Of a DNA stretch of 64,000 nucleotides, positions 35,779-45,630 are shown one piece after another. The position numbers were made by a program, and so were the translations under genes. The notes beneath the pieces were generated by a model. That model ran no database searches, had not been told where the DNA came from, and was given only the letters and a program-made list of their open reading frames with translations. The stretch spans positions 1-64,000 of the forward strand of contig JAWLAY010000018.1 in assembly GCA_041395245.1 (NCBI GenBank), written 5' to 3'. The DNA is from Aquimonas sp041395245. GTDB taxonomy: Bacteria > Pseudomonadota > Gammaproteobacteria > Xanthomonadales > Xanthomonadaceae. Each line of letters starts with the position of its first letter. The stretch's first letter is position 1.

Positions 35779-37290
35779 TCACAGCTTGCTGGCGGCAAGT
35801 CGCGCCGCCAATTCGGCGATGGACACGTCCATCAGGTCAATCAAAGGCTTCGGGTAGATACCGAAGTACAGTACAGCCAAGGCAAATGCGGCCAGTACCA
35901 GCGTCTCATTCAGCTTCACATCCTTAAGCGCAGCGACCTGCGGATTGGCGACCTCGCCGAACATCACCCGCTTGACCAGCCACAGTGTGTAGGCGGCGCC
36001 GATGATCAAGGTCAGGCCAGCGCCCGCGGCAACCCATGGGCTGTACTGGAACGCCGCAAGAACGACCATGAACTCGCCGACGAACCCAGAAGTACCGGGC
36101 AAGCCACTGTTTGCCATGGCAAACAACACCATGAAAACCGCAAACCACGGCATGACGTTCGCAACGCCGCCGTAATCCTTGATCTGTCTGGTATGCATCC
36201 GGTCATAGACCACACCGACGCAGGAGAACATCGCTCCCGACACAAAGCCGTGGGAGATCATCTGCACCATGGCGCCCTGAAGCCCCAACAAGGCTGCATC
36301 GTGCTGCCCCGCCTTGACCAGCGCGAACGCGATGAAGGATCCCAGGGTCACAAAGCCCATGTGAGAGATCGACGAGTAGGCGATCAACTTCTTCATGTCC
36401 TCCTGCACCAGGGCAACCAAGCCTACATAGATCACCGCAATCAAACTCAAGGCAACAAGAAGCCAGGCAAATTCGCCACCGGCGTCTGGCGTGATCGGCA
36501 AGGAGAAGCGCAGAAACCCGTAACCGCCAATCTTCAACATGATCGCCGCAAGAATCACCGAGCCCGCGGTGGGCGCCTCGACATGCGCGTCCGGCAACCA
36601 TGTGTGCACGGGAAACATGGGCACCTTGACGGCGAATGCGGCGAGGAACGCAAAGAACAACCACATCTGTTCAGTACTGCTGAGCTTCAATGCGTACAGA
36701 TCCGCAAGTTGGAAGCTTCCACCCTTCAGATAGAGGTAAATCAACCCCACCAGCATGAAAACCGAACCGAGAAAGGTGTAGAGGAAGAACTTCAAGGACG
36801 CATAAACACGTCGCGCACCGCCCCAGACACCGATGATGATGAACATCGGGATCAGCATGCCTTCGAAGAACACATAGAACAGCATCGCGTCCAACGCGCA
36901 AAACACGCCGATCATCAGACCTTCAAGGATCAGCAGCGCGGCGTAGTACTGGTGCACGCGCTCGTCCACCGAACCCCATGCACCGATCAACACCAGCACG
37001 GAAGTGAACGCGGTCAGCATGACGAGAGCAACCGAAATACCGTCCACGCCCAGGTGGTAGCGAATGTTGAACGCCGCGATCCAACTGTGATCTTCGACCA
37101 TCTGCATAGCGGCGGAACTCGGGTCGAATCCGGTATAGAGCGGAATCGAGGCAATCAAAGTCACTGTCGCGACCAGGAGTGCAAACCAACGCACCATGGT
37201 GGCTCGCTCCGAACCAAACAGGAGCGTTACCAACCCGCCGAAAATTGGCAGCCAAATCAGCAGGCTCAGTAGTGAAGAGTTAGCGGGCAT
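35779..37290 (-). CDS. nuoM: NADH-quinone oxidoreductase subunit M
   Basis: Antiporter-like proton-pumping subunit of complex I, 503 residues and about 14 membrane segments. Typical stretches are YFVFFEGMLIPMFIIIGVWG, KVPMFPVHTWLPDAHVEAPT and KKLIAYSSISHMGFVTLG. The ATG at 37290 (MPANSSLLSLL) is preferred to a TTG four codons earlier. It lies between nuoL and nuoN with gaps of 31 and 13 bases. Confidence 0.97.
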   Translation of the reverse strand: MPANSSLLSLLIWLPIFGGLVTLLFGSERATMVRWFALLVATVTLIASIPLYTGFDPSSAAMQMVEDHSWIAAFNIRYHLGVDGISVALVMLTAFTSVLVLIGAWGSVDERVHQYYAALLILEGLMIGVFCALDAMLFYVFFEGMLIPMFIIIGVWGGARRVYASLKFFLYTFLGSVFMLVGLIYLYLKGGSFQLADLYALKLSSTEQMWLFFAFLAAFAVKVPMFPVHTWLPDAHVEAPTAGSVILAAIMLKIGGYGFLRFSLPITPDAGGEFAWLLVALSLIAVIYVGLVALVQEDMKKLIAYSSISHMGFVTLGSFIAFALVKAGQHDAALLGLQGAMVQMISHGFVSGAMFSCVGVVYDRMHTRQIKDYGGVANVMPWFAVFMVLFAMANSGLPGTSGFVGEFMVVLAAFQYSPWVAAGAGLTLIIGAAYTLWLVKRVMFGEVANPQVAALKDVKLNETLVLAAFALAVLYFGIYPKPLIDLMDVSIAELAARLAASKL

Positions 37291-37321
37291 CGTGGTATCC
37301 AAAAATCACAAGCAGGCGCGG

Positions 37322-39343
37322 TCAAGCGCGCAGGGTCCAGAGCAGAGAGCCCAGCAGGGCTATCAATCCGAGAATCATTGCAAATGCGTAGTGGTACATG
37401 CGCCCCGACTGGATATGCCGCAAAGCCCCCGAAATCCAGCCCACCAGCTCTGCGGAGCCATTGACTGCAACACCGTCGATCAAGCCCACATCACCACGCT
37501 TCCAGAACAGCTTACCGAGCAACAGGCTGCCCTTGGAGAACACCGCCTGGTAGAGATCATCGACACCATACTTGTTCTCCAGCACGCGAACCGGCAACGC
37601 GAAGACCTCGCGAAGACGCGCTGGCAAAGCAGGATTGATGAGGTACAGATAGGTCGCCGTCGCGAACCCGCCAAATGCCAGCCAGAACGCGGTGGATGTG
37701 TAGAAGTGCAATCCGAACGCAAACGGGCCGTGGAAGACCTCTTCCTTGACCGCCGCCAGGGTGTCATGCGCGGGCAGCACCGCTATCGCGCCAGCAAAGT
37801 AGTCACCGAAAACCATCGGGCCGACCGTGAAGAATCCGATCAACACAGACGGAATCGCCAACAGAACCAGAGGCACGGTCACAACCCAAGGCGACTCATG
37901 CGGCTCGTGTCCATGATCGTGGTGATGTCCATGATCGTGATCGCTCGCGTGCGCATGCGAGGCGCGGAATCGCTCTTCACCATGGAAGGTCAGGTAAAGC
38001 AGGCGGAAGCTGTAGAAACTGGTGATGAACACACCAAGCAGAACCGCCCACATCGCATACTGCTGCACCCAACCACCGTGATGAGCGGCTGTCTCGGTCG
38101 CCAGGATGATGCTGTCCTTAGAATAGTAGCCGGAGAAAAACGGCGTCCCGACCAGGGCAAGCGTGCCGATCAATGAGGTGATCCAGGTGATGGGCATGTA
38201 TTTGCGAAGTCCGCCCATCTTGCGCATGTCCTGCTCATGGTGCATGCCGATGATGACGGAACCGGCCGCAAGAAAGAGCAGCGCCTTGAAGAAGGCATGG
38301 GTCATCAAGTGAAACACGGCGCCCGCATAGGCCGACACGCCAAGCGCGACGGTCATGTAACCGAGCTGGGACAGCGTTGAATAGGCCACGACCCGCTTGA
38401 TGTCGTTCTGCACGATACCGATCAGTCCGGTAAAGAATGCGGTCGTCGCACCAATGAACAGGACGAATGCCAGTGCGGTTTCGGACATCTCGAACAACGG
38501 CGACATCCGCGCCACCATGAAGATGCCGGCGGTCACCATGGTCGCCGCATGGATCAGCGCCGAAATCGGTGTGGGGCCTTCCATTGAGTCAGGCAGCCAA
38601 ACGTGCAAAGGCACCTGGGCCGACTTGCCCATAGCCCCCACGAACAGGGCGATACAAATGAAGCTCGTTACCGACCAGCTGGTGCCCGGCCAAATCTCAA
38701 CCGTACTGTTCGCAATGCCCGGTGCATTCTGGAATGCCGTCGCATAATCCAAGGTCCCCAGCCAATACAGCACGCCAGCGATACCAAGCAGGAAGCCGAA
38801 GTCTCCAACGCGGTTGACGAGAAAAGCTTTCATATTGGCGAAAATGGCGCTGGGTCGCTTGAACCAGAAACCAATCAGCAGGTAGGACACCAGACCAACG
38901 GCCTCCCACCCGAAGAACAGCTGCAGGAAGTTGTTGCTCATCACGAGCATCAACATCGAGAAGGTGAACAGGGAGATATAACTGAAGAAGCGCTGGTAAC
39001 CCGGGTCTTCATGCATGTAGCCGATCGTGTAGACATGCACCAGCAGTGACACGAAGGTCACGACCACCATCATCATGGCAGTGAGCTTGTCCACCAGAAA
39101 CCCGACATGCGCCGAGTAACCACCGATCTCGAACCAGGTGTACAGGTTCTGATTGAAGACCGGCGCCTGCTCAGCCACCAGTTGATAGAGGACTTGGATG
39201 GAGAGACCGCAAGAAAGCGCAACACCCAGGATCGTGACCCAGTGAGCACCCGCGCGCCCGATCTGACGTCCAAACAAGCCAGCAACCAGTGCGCCAAAGA
39301 GGGGCGCGAGCGCAGCTGTCAGCAGTACGTTCTGACTGATCAC
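37322..39343 (-). CDS. nuoL: NADH-quinone oxidoreductase subunit L
   Basis: Largest antiporter-like subunit of complex I, 673 residues, including the long C-terminal amphipathic arm that runs along the membrane domain. Recognisable parts are LFFGWEAVGLVSYLLIGFW, KSAQVPLHVWLPDSMEGPTP and KRVVAYSTLSQLGYMTVALG. A His-rich loop with HDHGHHHDHGHEPH lies at about residues 464-481, making it longer than the E. coli protein (613). The start is GTG at 39343. Confidence 0.97.
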   Translation of the reverse strand: MISQNVLLTAALAPLFGALVAGLFGRQIGRAGAHWVTILGVALSCGLSIQVLYQLVAEQAPVFNQNLYTWFEIGGYSAHVGFLVDKLTAMMMVVVTFVSLLVHVYTIGYMHEDPGYQRFFSYISLFTFSMLMLVMSNNFLQLFFGWEAVGLVSYLLIGFWFKRPSAIFANMKAFLVNRVGDFGFLLGIAGVLYWLGTLDYATAFQNAPGIANSTVEIWPGTSWSVTSFICIALFVGAMGKSAQVPLHVWLPDSMEGPTPISALIHAATMVTAGIFMVARMSPLFEMSETALAFVLFIGATTAFFTGLIGIVQNDIKRVVAYSTLSQLGYMTVALGVSAYAGAVFHLMTHAFFKALLFLAAGSVIIGMHHEQDMRKMGGLRKYMPITWITSLIGTLALVGTPFFSGYYSKDSIILATETAAHHGGWVQQYAMWAVLLGVFITSFYSFRLLYLTFHGEERFRASHAHASDHDHGHHHDHGHEPHESPWVVTVPLVLLAIPSVLIGFFTVGPMVFGDYFAGAIAVLPAHDTLAAVKEEVFHGPFAFGLHFYTSTAFWLAFGGFATATYLYLINPALPARLREVFALPVRVLENKYGVDDLYQAVFSKGSLLLGKLFWKRGDVGLIDGVAVNGSAELVGWISGALRHIQSGRMYHYAFAMILGLIALLGSLLWTLRA

Positions 39344-39386
39344 CGCAGCCCTCCATTGAATGAATTCTGTTGTACGAGCATCGCCA

Positions 39387-39692
39387 TCAACCCTTCATCG
39401 AATCCAGATCGTCGACATTGATGCTGCGTCGACTGCGGAACAGCGTCACCAGGATGGCCAAGCCGATGGCTGACTCTGCGGCGGCGACCGTCAAAATGAA
39501 GAACACGAAAACCTGGCCGGACGGATCTCCCAGATGTCGGGAGAAGCCCACGAAGTTGATGTTCACCGCCAGCAACATCAGTTCAATCGCCATCAACAGA
39601 ACAATGATGTTTTTCCGATTGGCAAAGATACCCGCCACGGAAATCGCAAAAAGAATGGCGCCAACGGTAAGAAAATGCCCCAGCGTGATCAT
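39387..39692 (-). CDS. nuoK: NADH-quinone oxidoreductase subunit K
   Basis: Small membrane subunit, 101 residues and three membrane segments. The conserved acidic residues lie in LLMAIELMLLAVNINFV and TVAAAESAIGLAI. It overlaps nuoJ by four bases (ATGA). Confidence 0.97.
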   Translation of the reverse strand: MITLGHFLTVGAILFAISVAGIFANRKNIIVLLMAIELMLLAVNINFVGFSRHLGDPSGQVFVFFILTVAAAESAIGLAILVTLFRSRRSINVDDLDSMKG

Positions 39693-40300
39693 TCTCCCGC
39701 CTCCTGACGTTCAGTCGCCATCTTGACAATCCGAATCCGGTCTTCCTTGCGAACCTGTACCTGACGCGATGGATCCTGATGTTTGATACCCGTCCGGCGC
39801 CTCAACGTGAGCAGAATCGCGGCAATGATCGCCACAGTCAGAATCACGGCGGCCAGTTCGAACGGCAGCAGGTATTCCGTAAACAGCGTCCGTCCGATCC
39901 ACTCGGTATTCCCGACACCCGCAGCGAGCGCGGGATCGGCAGGCATCGGCGCCGTTGATTTACCCAAGCCCACCAGAGTCAACATCTCGACCGCCATAAC
40001 GATCGCCACCACTACAGCGACGGGAAGGTAACGTGACAGCCGACCACGCTGCGGCACGGTTTGAATATCCAGCATCATGACCACAAATAGGAACAGCACC
40101 ATCACAGCGCCGACGTACACCAAAACCAGCGCAATCCCCAGGAACTCGGCTTCAGCCAACAACCAGAGACAGGCCGTGCTGAAGAAGGTCAGCACAAGAA
40201 AAAGCACCGCATGCACGGGGTTCTTCACACTGACGACGGCAAGGGCCGATGCAACCGTCACGGCGGCAAACACGTAGAACGCAATCAGATCAAAACTCAT
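39689..40300 (-). CDS. nuoJ: NADH-quinone oxidoreductase subunit J
   Basis: Membrane subunit of 203 residues with about five membrane segments. AEFLGIALVLVYVGAVMVLF is the family signature, containing the helix that changes shape during turnover. A basic cytoplasmic tail follows about residue 170. It overlaps nuoK by four bases and follows nuoI by 33 bases. Confidence 0.96.
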   Translation of the reverse strand: MSFDLIAFYVFAAVTVASALAVVSVKNPVHAVLFLVLTFFSTACLWLLAEAEFLGIALVLVYVGAVMVLFLFVVMMLDIQTVPQRGRLSRYLPVAVVVAIVMAVEMLTLVGLGKSTAPMPADPALAAGVGNTEWIGRTLFTEYLLPFELAAVILTVAIIAAILLTLRRRTGIKHQDPSRQVQVRKEDRIRIVKMATERQEAGE

Positions 40301-40333
40301 GACCGTGGGACTCCAGCAGTGAGGTGCCCGTGC

Positions 40334-40822
40334 TCAGCGATAAGCAGAGTCATAGGCTTTTCGCTCGGCGATTTCGGCTTCCAGACGGTCACCAATGGCG
40401 AGCAACTGTCCCTTCGACAGAACGTTCTCGCCACGTTTTTCAAAGTGATACTCATGAATATGGGTTTCAACAATCGAGTCGACCGGACAGGACTCTTCGC
40501 AGAATCCGCAGAAGATGCACTTGAACAGGTCGATCTCGTATCGGGTGGTACGACGCGATCCATCGTCGCGCGGCTCCGAATCGATGGTGATCGCGAGCGC
40601 GGGACAAACCGCTTCGCACAATTTGCAGGCGATGCAGCGTTCCTCGCCATTCGGGTAGCGGCGCAACGCATGCAAACCCCGAAAACGTGGCGACTGCGGA
40701 ATTTTCTCGAAGGGATAGTTGATCGTGTAATTCGGCTTGAAAAAGTAGCGCAGAGTCAACCACAGCCCCTGCAGCAGTTCGATCAGCAGCAAACTTTTGA
40801 AGTAGGAAATCAGACGGCTCAT
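40334..40822 (-). CDS. nuoI: NADH-quinone oxidoreductase subunit I (ferredoxin-type)
   Basis: A 162-residue peripheral-arm subunit holding clusters N6a and N6b. Two [4Fe-4S] motifs are complete: C63, C66, C69, C73 (CIACKLCEAVCP) and C102, C105, C108, C112 (CIFCGFCEESCP). The ATG at 40822 (MSRLISYFKSLL) gives the family length; a longer frame reaches into nuoH. Confidence 0.97.
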   Translation of the reverse strand: MSRLISYFKSLLLIELLQGLWLTLRYFFKPNYTINYPFEKIPQSPRFRGLHALRRYPNGEERCIACKLCEAVCPALAITIDSEPRDDGSRRTTRYEIDLFKCIFCGFCEESCPVDSIVETHIHEYHFEKRGENVLSKGQLLAIGDRLEAEIAERKAYDSAYR

Positions 40823-40829
40823 AGCGTGC

Positions 40830-41912
40830 TCAAGCTCCTGCGACGAACCATTCCGCGTACACGGCCCACGCCGCGACGAGAATCCAGACGATGGTGATCG
40901 GGATGAATACCTTCCAACCCAGACGCATGATCTGGTCGTAGCGATAGCGTGGGAAACTGGCGCGGAACCAGACATAGCAGAAGGCGAAGAACAACGCCTT
41001 CAGCATCAACCAGCCAATCCCGGGCATCGCCAACCACCCATCGGTCAAACCCTGGAATGGGGACAGCCAGCCGCCAAGAAACATGATCGCCGCGAGGAAG
41101 CTGATCAGGATCATGTTGGCGTACTCCGCGAGGAAGAACACCGCAAAGGCGGCACCCGAATACTCGACGTGGAACCCGGCAACGATTTCCGATTCACCTT
41201 CCGCCACGTCGAACGGTGCCCGATTGGTCTCTGCCACGCCAGAAATGAAATAGATCACGAACAGCGGAAGAAGCGGCAACCAGAACCATTCGAAGGGCCC
41301 CGCATTGCCCTGCTGAGCGCGCACGATCTCGGTCAGGTTGAGGCTTCCTGCCGCGACCAGCACGCCGACCAGCGCGAACCCCATGGCGATTTCGTAACTC
41401 ACGACTTGTGCCGCCGAACGCATTGCGCCAAGAAAGGCATATTTCGAGTTGGATGCCCAACCGGCAAGGATGACGCCGTAAACGCCCATCGATGTCATCG
41501 CCAGCAGATACAACAAACCGGCGTTGGTATTCGCCAACACCATACCGTCCTCAAACGGCACCACAGCCCAGGCGGCAAACGCCGGTCCGATGGCGAGAAT
41601 CGGCGCGAGGCGATAGAGGAAGCCGTTGGCGCTCGAAGGCGTGATGACCTCTTTGAACAGCAACTTGAATGTATCCGCGAACGGTTGAATCCAGCCGATT
41701 CCAAAAATCCGCCCCACGAACACCGGACCCTGCCGGACATGCATCCAGCCGATGACCTTGCGCTCGAACAAGGTGAACATCGCGACCGCGATGATCAGCG
41801 GCAACGTGATGATCACAATCTTGATCATCGTCCAGACCAGTAGCCCAAACACCCCAAAGCTCAGGAAGAACTCGCGGATCGTTTCAACCAGGGAGGCAAT
41901 CAATGGAAACAT
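40830..41912 (-). CDS. nuoH: NADH-quinone oxidoreductase subunit H
   Basis: Membrane subunit at the quinone entrance, 360 residues with about eight membrane segments. FTLFERKVIGWMHVRQGPVF, the E-rich loop NRAPFDVAEGESEIVAGFHV and YSGAAFAVFFLAEYANM are characteristic. It lies between nuoG and nuoI with gaps of 3 and 7 bases. Confidence 0.97.
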   Translation of the reverse strand: MFPLIASLVETIREFFLSFGVFGLLVWTMIKIVIITLPLIIAVAMFTLFERKVIGWMHVRQGPVFVGRIFGIGWIQPFADTFKLLFKEVITPSSANGFLYRLAPILAIGPAFAAWAVVPFEDGMVLANTNAGLLYLLAMTSMGVYGVILAGWASNSKYAFLGAMRSAAQVVSYEIAMGFALVGVLVAAGSLNLTEIVRAQQGNAGPFEWFWLPLLPLFVIYFISGVAETNRAPFDVAEGESEIVAGFHVEYSGAAFAVFFLAEYANMILISFLAAIMFLGGWLSPFQGLTDGWLAMPGIGWLMLKALFFAFCYVWFRASFPRYRYDQIMRLGWKVFIPITIVWILVAAWAVYAEWFVAGA

Positions 41913-41915
41913 GGC

Positions 41916-44243
41916 TCAGACCTTCTCGATGCTCAACGCGCCCACTGCGCACAGTGGCGCGGTGGCGGAATGGGCGCGTTCAACCCAGACTGCCCCCTGC
42001 GGAACGGCGGCACTGATCTCGACCGCGAGGGTCGCCGCGCCGTTGGCGTCGCGCAGTTTGACGGCGGAGCCTTGCGACAATCCGCGCGCCAGCGCATCCG
42101 CCGGATTCACCACGGCCAATGCCTGAACGGCCAACGGGTGTGCTTGCAACGGAGCCGCTCGCCGCACCACTGCATCCGACCGATAGATCGGCCACGTGCT
42201 GATACGCTCAAGTCCAGCCGACGGATCCTGCCATTCGGCAAGACCGTCGCCCGGAGTTGCGGACTGCAGCACCATTTCCCTCCGCAAATCTTCAATACTC
42301 GTTGCGGAAAAACCCTTGAGTCCAAGTTGCTCGCCGAGCGCGCGCAAGATGCGCCAACCCGGTCGCGAGCCGCCCGGCGCCTTGGCAGCGGCGCGCACAA
42401 ACTGCGTCTCGCCTTGGGCATTCATCAGGCTCGCGTCGATTTCAGGAAGCAAGCTGATCGGCAGAATGATGTGCGCCGCGCGCTTGAGTGTTTCCGTCAC
42501 GTAAGCGGAAAACGCCACGACGAGACCTGCCTGCCCCAAGGCGCGCAATGCCATGGGGGCATCCACCAGATCCAGCTCAGGTTCAATGCCATACAGCACG
42601 TAGGCTTTGCGCGGTTGGCTCAGCATCGTCAGCGCATCCAATCCACGCGGCAGAACCCCAACGCGACTCAAGCCCAGCGAATTGGCACCCTGTGAGAGCT
42701 GATTTAGGCAAGCACCGGTCTTCGACGCGATGTCGCGCGCCAAGCGACGCAGCCACGATGCGTGCGCTTGCGTGCGTACCAATTCACCCAACTGCAGCAC
42801 CTTGCTCGTCGACGACTGCAACAGTGCGCCGATGGCCTTGGTCCGCTCATCGACAACGACACCGGCGGCACGCTGCCGAAGGGCGTCTGGCCACATGGCG
42901 ACGTCCACCCCGACCGCCAAGGCAACGCCAATCAGCGCATCGACCATCGACGAGGGTTTGGCAATGATTCGGGTTGACGTTTCAAAATGAAACTTGAAAT
43001 CCACCGGATTGATGGCCGCAACGTTGCCGCCTCGCTTCCAGGCCTTTCGCACGCGGTGACCCAAGATCGGCGCTTCAAGCCGCGGATTGCAGCCAACCAG
43101 CACGATGACACCGGCCGAGTCAATCTCCGCCAACGGCATCTCGAACGCTTCAGCGACGGGAGCGTCGGAAAAATCGCTCACATCCAGACGGTGGTCGATA
43201 TGCCGCGTACCGAGCCCATCGGCCAATCGAGCCAGCAAGCTACCCTCTTCCAGGGTGGTGGATGGATGAACGAGCAGGCCGAGCTCGTCGCCCGCCAGCG
43301 CCTTCAATCCCTTCGCCGCACGACGAATGGCTTCCTCAAGGTCAACCCGCTTCCACTCGGCACCGTCACGAACCCACGCCGCGTCAGCACGATCCTCGCT
43401 CAACAGCCCGGCATGACTATAGCGATCACGATCCGACAACCAACTCTCGTTGATGACCTCGTTGTCGCGAGGCACGCTGCGCAACACTTCGCCGCGCCGA
43501 GTATGCAGGAAGAGATTTGACCCGAGCGAATCGTGGTAACCGACGGATTCCTTGGCAGTCAGTTCCCATGCGCGCGCGCGGAAGCGGAAGGGCTTGTTGG
43601 TCAATGCACCGACAGGACACACATCGATCAGGTTGCCGGACAGTTCACTTTCGATGCTCTTGCCGATGTAGGTCCCGATTTCCGTGCGATCCCCACGCCC
43701 CATGCCACCCAGTTCGTTGGTTCCGGCGATCTCGCTGATGAACCGGACACACCGGGTGCAATGGATGCAACGCGTCATGTCAGTGGCGACCAGCGGTCCG
43801 ATGTCCTCATCGGCAACCACGCGTTTGCCTTCGGTATAGCGACTGACCGAACGGCCGTAGCCCATGGCAACGTCCTGCAGTTCACACTCGCCGCCCTGGT
43901 CACAAATCGGGCAATCCAGCGGGTGGTTGATCAACAGGAACTCCATGACGTTGCGCTGCGAATCCAGCGCGCGCTTCGTCTGGGTAAAGATCTTCATGCC
44001 TTCCATCACCGGCGTCGCGCAGGCAGGCGCGGGCTTCGGCATCTTTTCGACATCCACAAGACACATGCGACAGTTCGCCGCGATCGGCAACTTCTCGTGG
44101 TAGCAGAAACGCGGGATGGGAATGCCCGCCTTGTCGGCGGCCTGCACGATCATTGATCCCTTGGGCGCCTGCAAGGGCACACCATTGATCTCGATATTCA
44201 CCATATCCGGTGCGCCGTTGGGGCTCGACGGTACCGCGCTCAT
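41916..44243 (-). CDS. nuoG: NADH-quinone oxidoreductase subunit G
   Basis: Iron-sulfur subunit of 775 residues. Ligands are visible for N1b (C47, C58, C61, C75), N5 (H107, C111, C114, C120) and N4 (C159, C162, C165 and the Cys of IDVCPVGAL). A molybdopterin-oxidoreductase-like domain, inactive in complex I, fills the rest. The extra N7 cysteines of E. coli (after about 220) are not obvious. The start overlaps the nuoF stop by four bases. Confidence 0.96.
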   Translation of the reverse strand: MSAVPSSPNGAPDMVNIEINGVPLQAPKGSMIVQAADKAGIPIPRFCYHEKLPIAANCRMCLVDVEKMPKPAPACATPVMEGMKIFTQTKRALDSQRNVMEFLLINHPLDCPICDQGGECELQDVAMGYGRSVSRYTEGKRVVADEDIGPLVATDMTRCIHCTRCVRFISEIAGTNELGGMGRGDRTEIGTYIGKSIESELSGNLIDVCPVGALTNKPFRFRARAWELTAKESVGYHDSLGSNLFLHTRRGEVLRSVPRDNEVINESWLSDRDRYSHAGLLSEDRADAAWVRDGAEWKRVDLEEAIRRAAKGLKALAGDELGLLVHPSTTLEEGSLLARLADGLGTRHIDHRLDVSDFSDAPVAEAFEMPLAEIDSAGVIVLVGCNPRLEAPILGHRVRKAWKRGGNVAAINPVDFKFHFETSTRIIAKPSSMVDALIGVALAVGVDVAMWPDALRQRAAGVVVDERTKAIGALLQSSTSKVLQLGELVRTQAHASWLRRLARDIASKTGACLNQLSQGANSLGLSRVGVLPRGLDALTMLSQPRKAYVLYGIEPELDLVDAPMALRALGQAGLVVAFSAYVTETLKRAAHIILPISLLPEIDASLMNAQGETQFVRAAAKAPGGSRPGWRILRALGEQLGLKGFSATSIEDLRREMVLQSATPGDGLAEWQDPSAGLERISTWPIYRSDAVVRRAAPLQAHPLAVQALAVVNPADALARGLSQGSAVKLRDANGAATLAVEISAAVPQGAVWVERAHSATAPLCAVGALSIEKV

Positions 44244-45552
44244 GCAGCAACTCCAAACTGTTCGTCAACCATCGAGCGACCATGCGTCACGTAGTACTCG
44301 AACTCGTGCCAGAACTGACGCAGGAAGCCCTGCACAGGCCACGCGGCAGCCTCACCAAATGCACAGATGGTATGTCCCTCGATCTGTCCGGCGGCGGCTT
44401 TCAGCATGTGCACGTCTTCCATGCTGCCCTGCCCGGCAACGATGCGATTGAGCACCCGGTTCATCCAGCCGGTACCCTCACGACAAGGCGTGCACTGACC
44501 ACAGCTTTCCTTGTAGTAAAACTGCGAAATTCGACGACACGCCTTGACCATGCAGGTGGTCTCATCCATCACGATGACCGCGCCAGATCCGAGGCCGGAA
44601 CCCGCCTTCTGCAAGGCGTCGTAGTCCATCGTCAGTCCCATCATCACGTCCGCTGGAAGGATCGGCATCGACGATCCGCCCGGGATGACCGCCTTGAGCT
44701 TGCGCCCGCCGCGAACGCCGCCTGCCATGTCAAGCAGATCCTTGAAGGGAGTACCGAGACGAATCTCGAAGTTGCCGGGGTTGTTGACGTGTCCAGAAAC
44801 CGAGAAAACCTTCGGCCCACCATTGTTCGGCTTGCCGAGATTGAGGAACCACTCGGCACCATTTCGAATGATGGCGGGGACAGAGGCGTAGGTTTCGGTG
44901 TTGTTGATCGTGGTCGGGCGCCCGTACAGACCAAAGTTGGCCGGAAACGGCGGCTTGTAGCGAGGCTGACCCTTCTTGCCTTCCAACGATTCCATCAATG
45001 CGGTTTCTTCGCCGCAGATATAGGCGCCAGCGCCGAGCGCCGCATGGATGTCGATGTCCACACCGGACCCCAGCACGTTTTTGCCGAGCCAACCATGCGC
45101 ATAGGCTTCTTCAGCGCCGCCTCGAAATGCTCGAAGGGCTCATGATGGAATTCGCCACGAAGATAGTTGTAGGCGACCGTACAACCCGTTGCGTAACAGG
45201 CAATCGCCAGACCCTCAACAACCGCGTGCGGATTGAATCGCAGGATGTCACGGTCCTTGCACGTCCCCGGTTCCGACTCGTCGGAGTTGCAAAGGATGTA
45301 TTTCTGACCCGCCGCATTGCGCGGCATGAAGCTCCACTTCAGACCGGTCGGAAAACCAGCACCGCCACGGCCTCGCAGCCCGCTCTTCTTGACCTCCTCG
45401 ATCACCTGTTCCTGAGGAATGTTCTCGCTCAAGACTTTGCGCAGGGCCTGATAGCCGCCCACTTTGAGGTAGTTCTCGTAAGACCACGGCTGATCAAAAT
45501 GCAGCGTGGTGTAGACGACGTTGTGCTCTTGCGGCTGCGGTCCGTAGGCCAT
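44240..45552 (-). pseudogene. nuoF: NADH-quinone oxidoreductase subunit F, interrupted by a one-base frameshift
   Basis: NADH- and FMN-binding subunit of complex I with cluster N3. The frame from the ATG at 45552 carries GLRGRGGAGFPTGLKW and CNSDESEPGTCKDRD, then drifts after FEHFEAALK. From about base 45110 downward the -1 frame continues with EAYAHGWLGKNVLGSGVD, GAGAYICGEETALMES and the N3 motif ESCGQCTPCREGTGWM. One base is missing near 45107-45111 (GCTGAAGAAGCC where GCTGAAGGAAGCC would restore the frame). Corrected, the protein would be 437 residues, a normal length. Both halves are fully conserved, so a sequencing error or very recent mutation is likelier than decay. Confidence 0.9.
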
Positions 45553-45630
45553 GCGTAGCGCTCCCTGTACCAGTTGCCGATCAGATACCGATCAGCTGTC
45601 GCGAGCGCGCGGAGGCGCGCTCAGCGGCGT

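Noticed and set aside
35515..37272. A 585-codon open frame on the plus strand opposite nuoM/nuoN
   Set aside because: It is a shadow of GC-rich codon use on the opposite strand; it has many His/Gln/Arg and no domain, while nuoM and nuoN are unmistakable.
45100..45115. Programmed -1 frameshifting to rescue nuoF
   Set aside because: No X XXY YYZ slippery heptamer and no obvious downstream pseudoknot; NuoF has no known recoding. A missing base is simpler.
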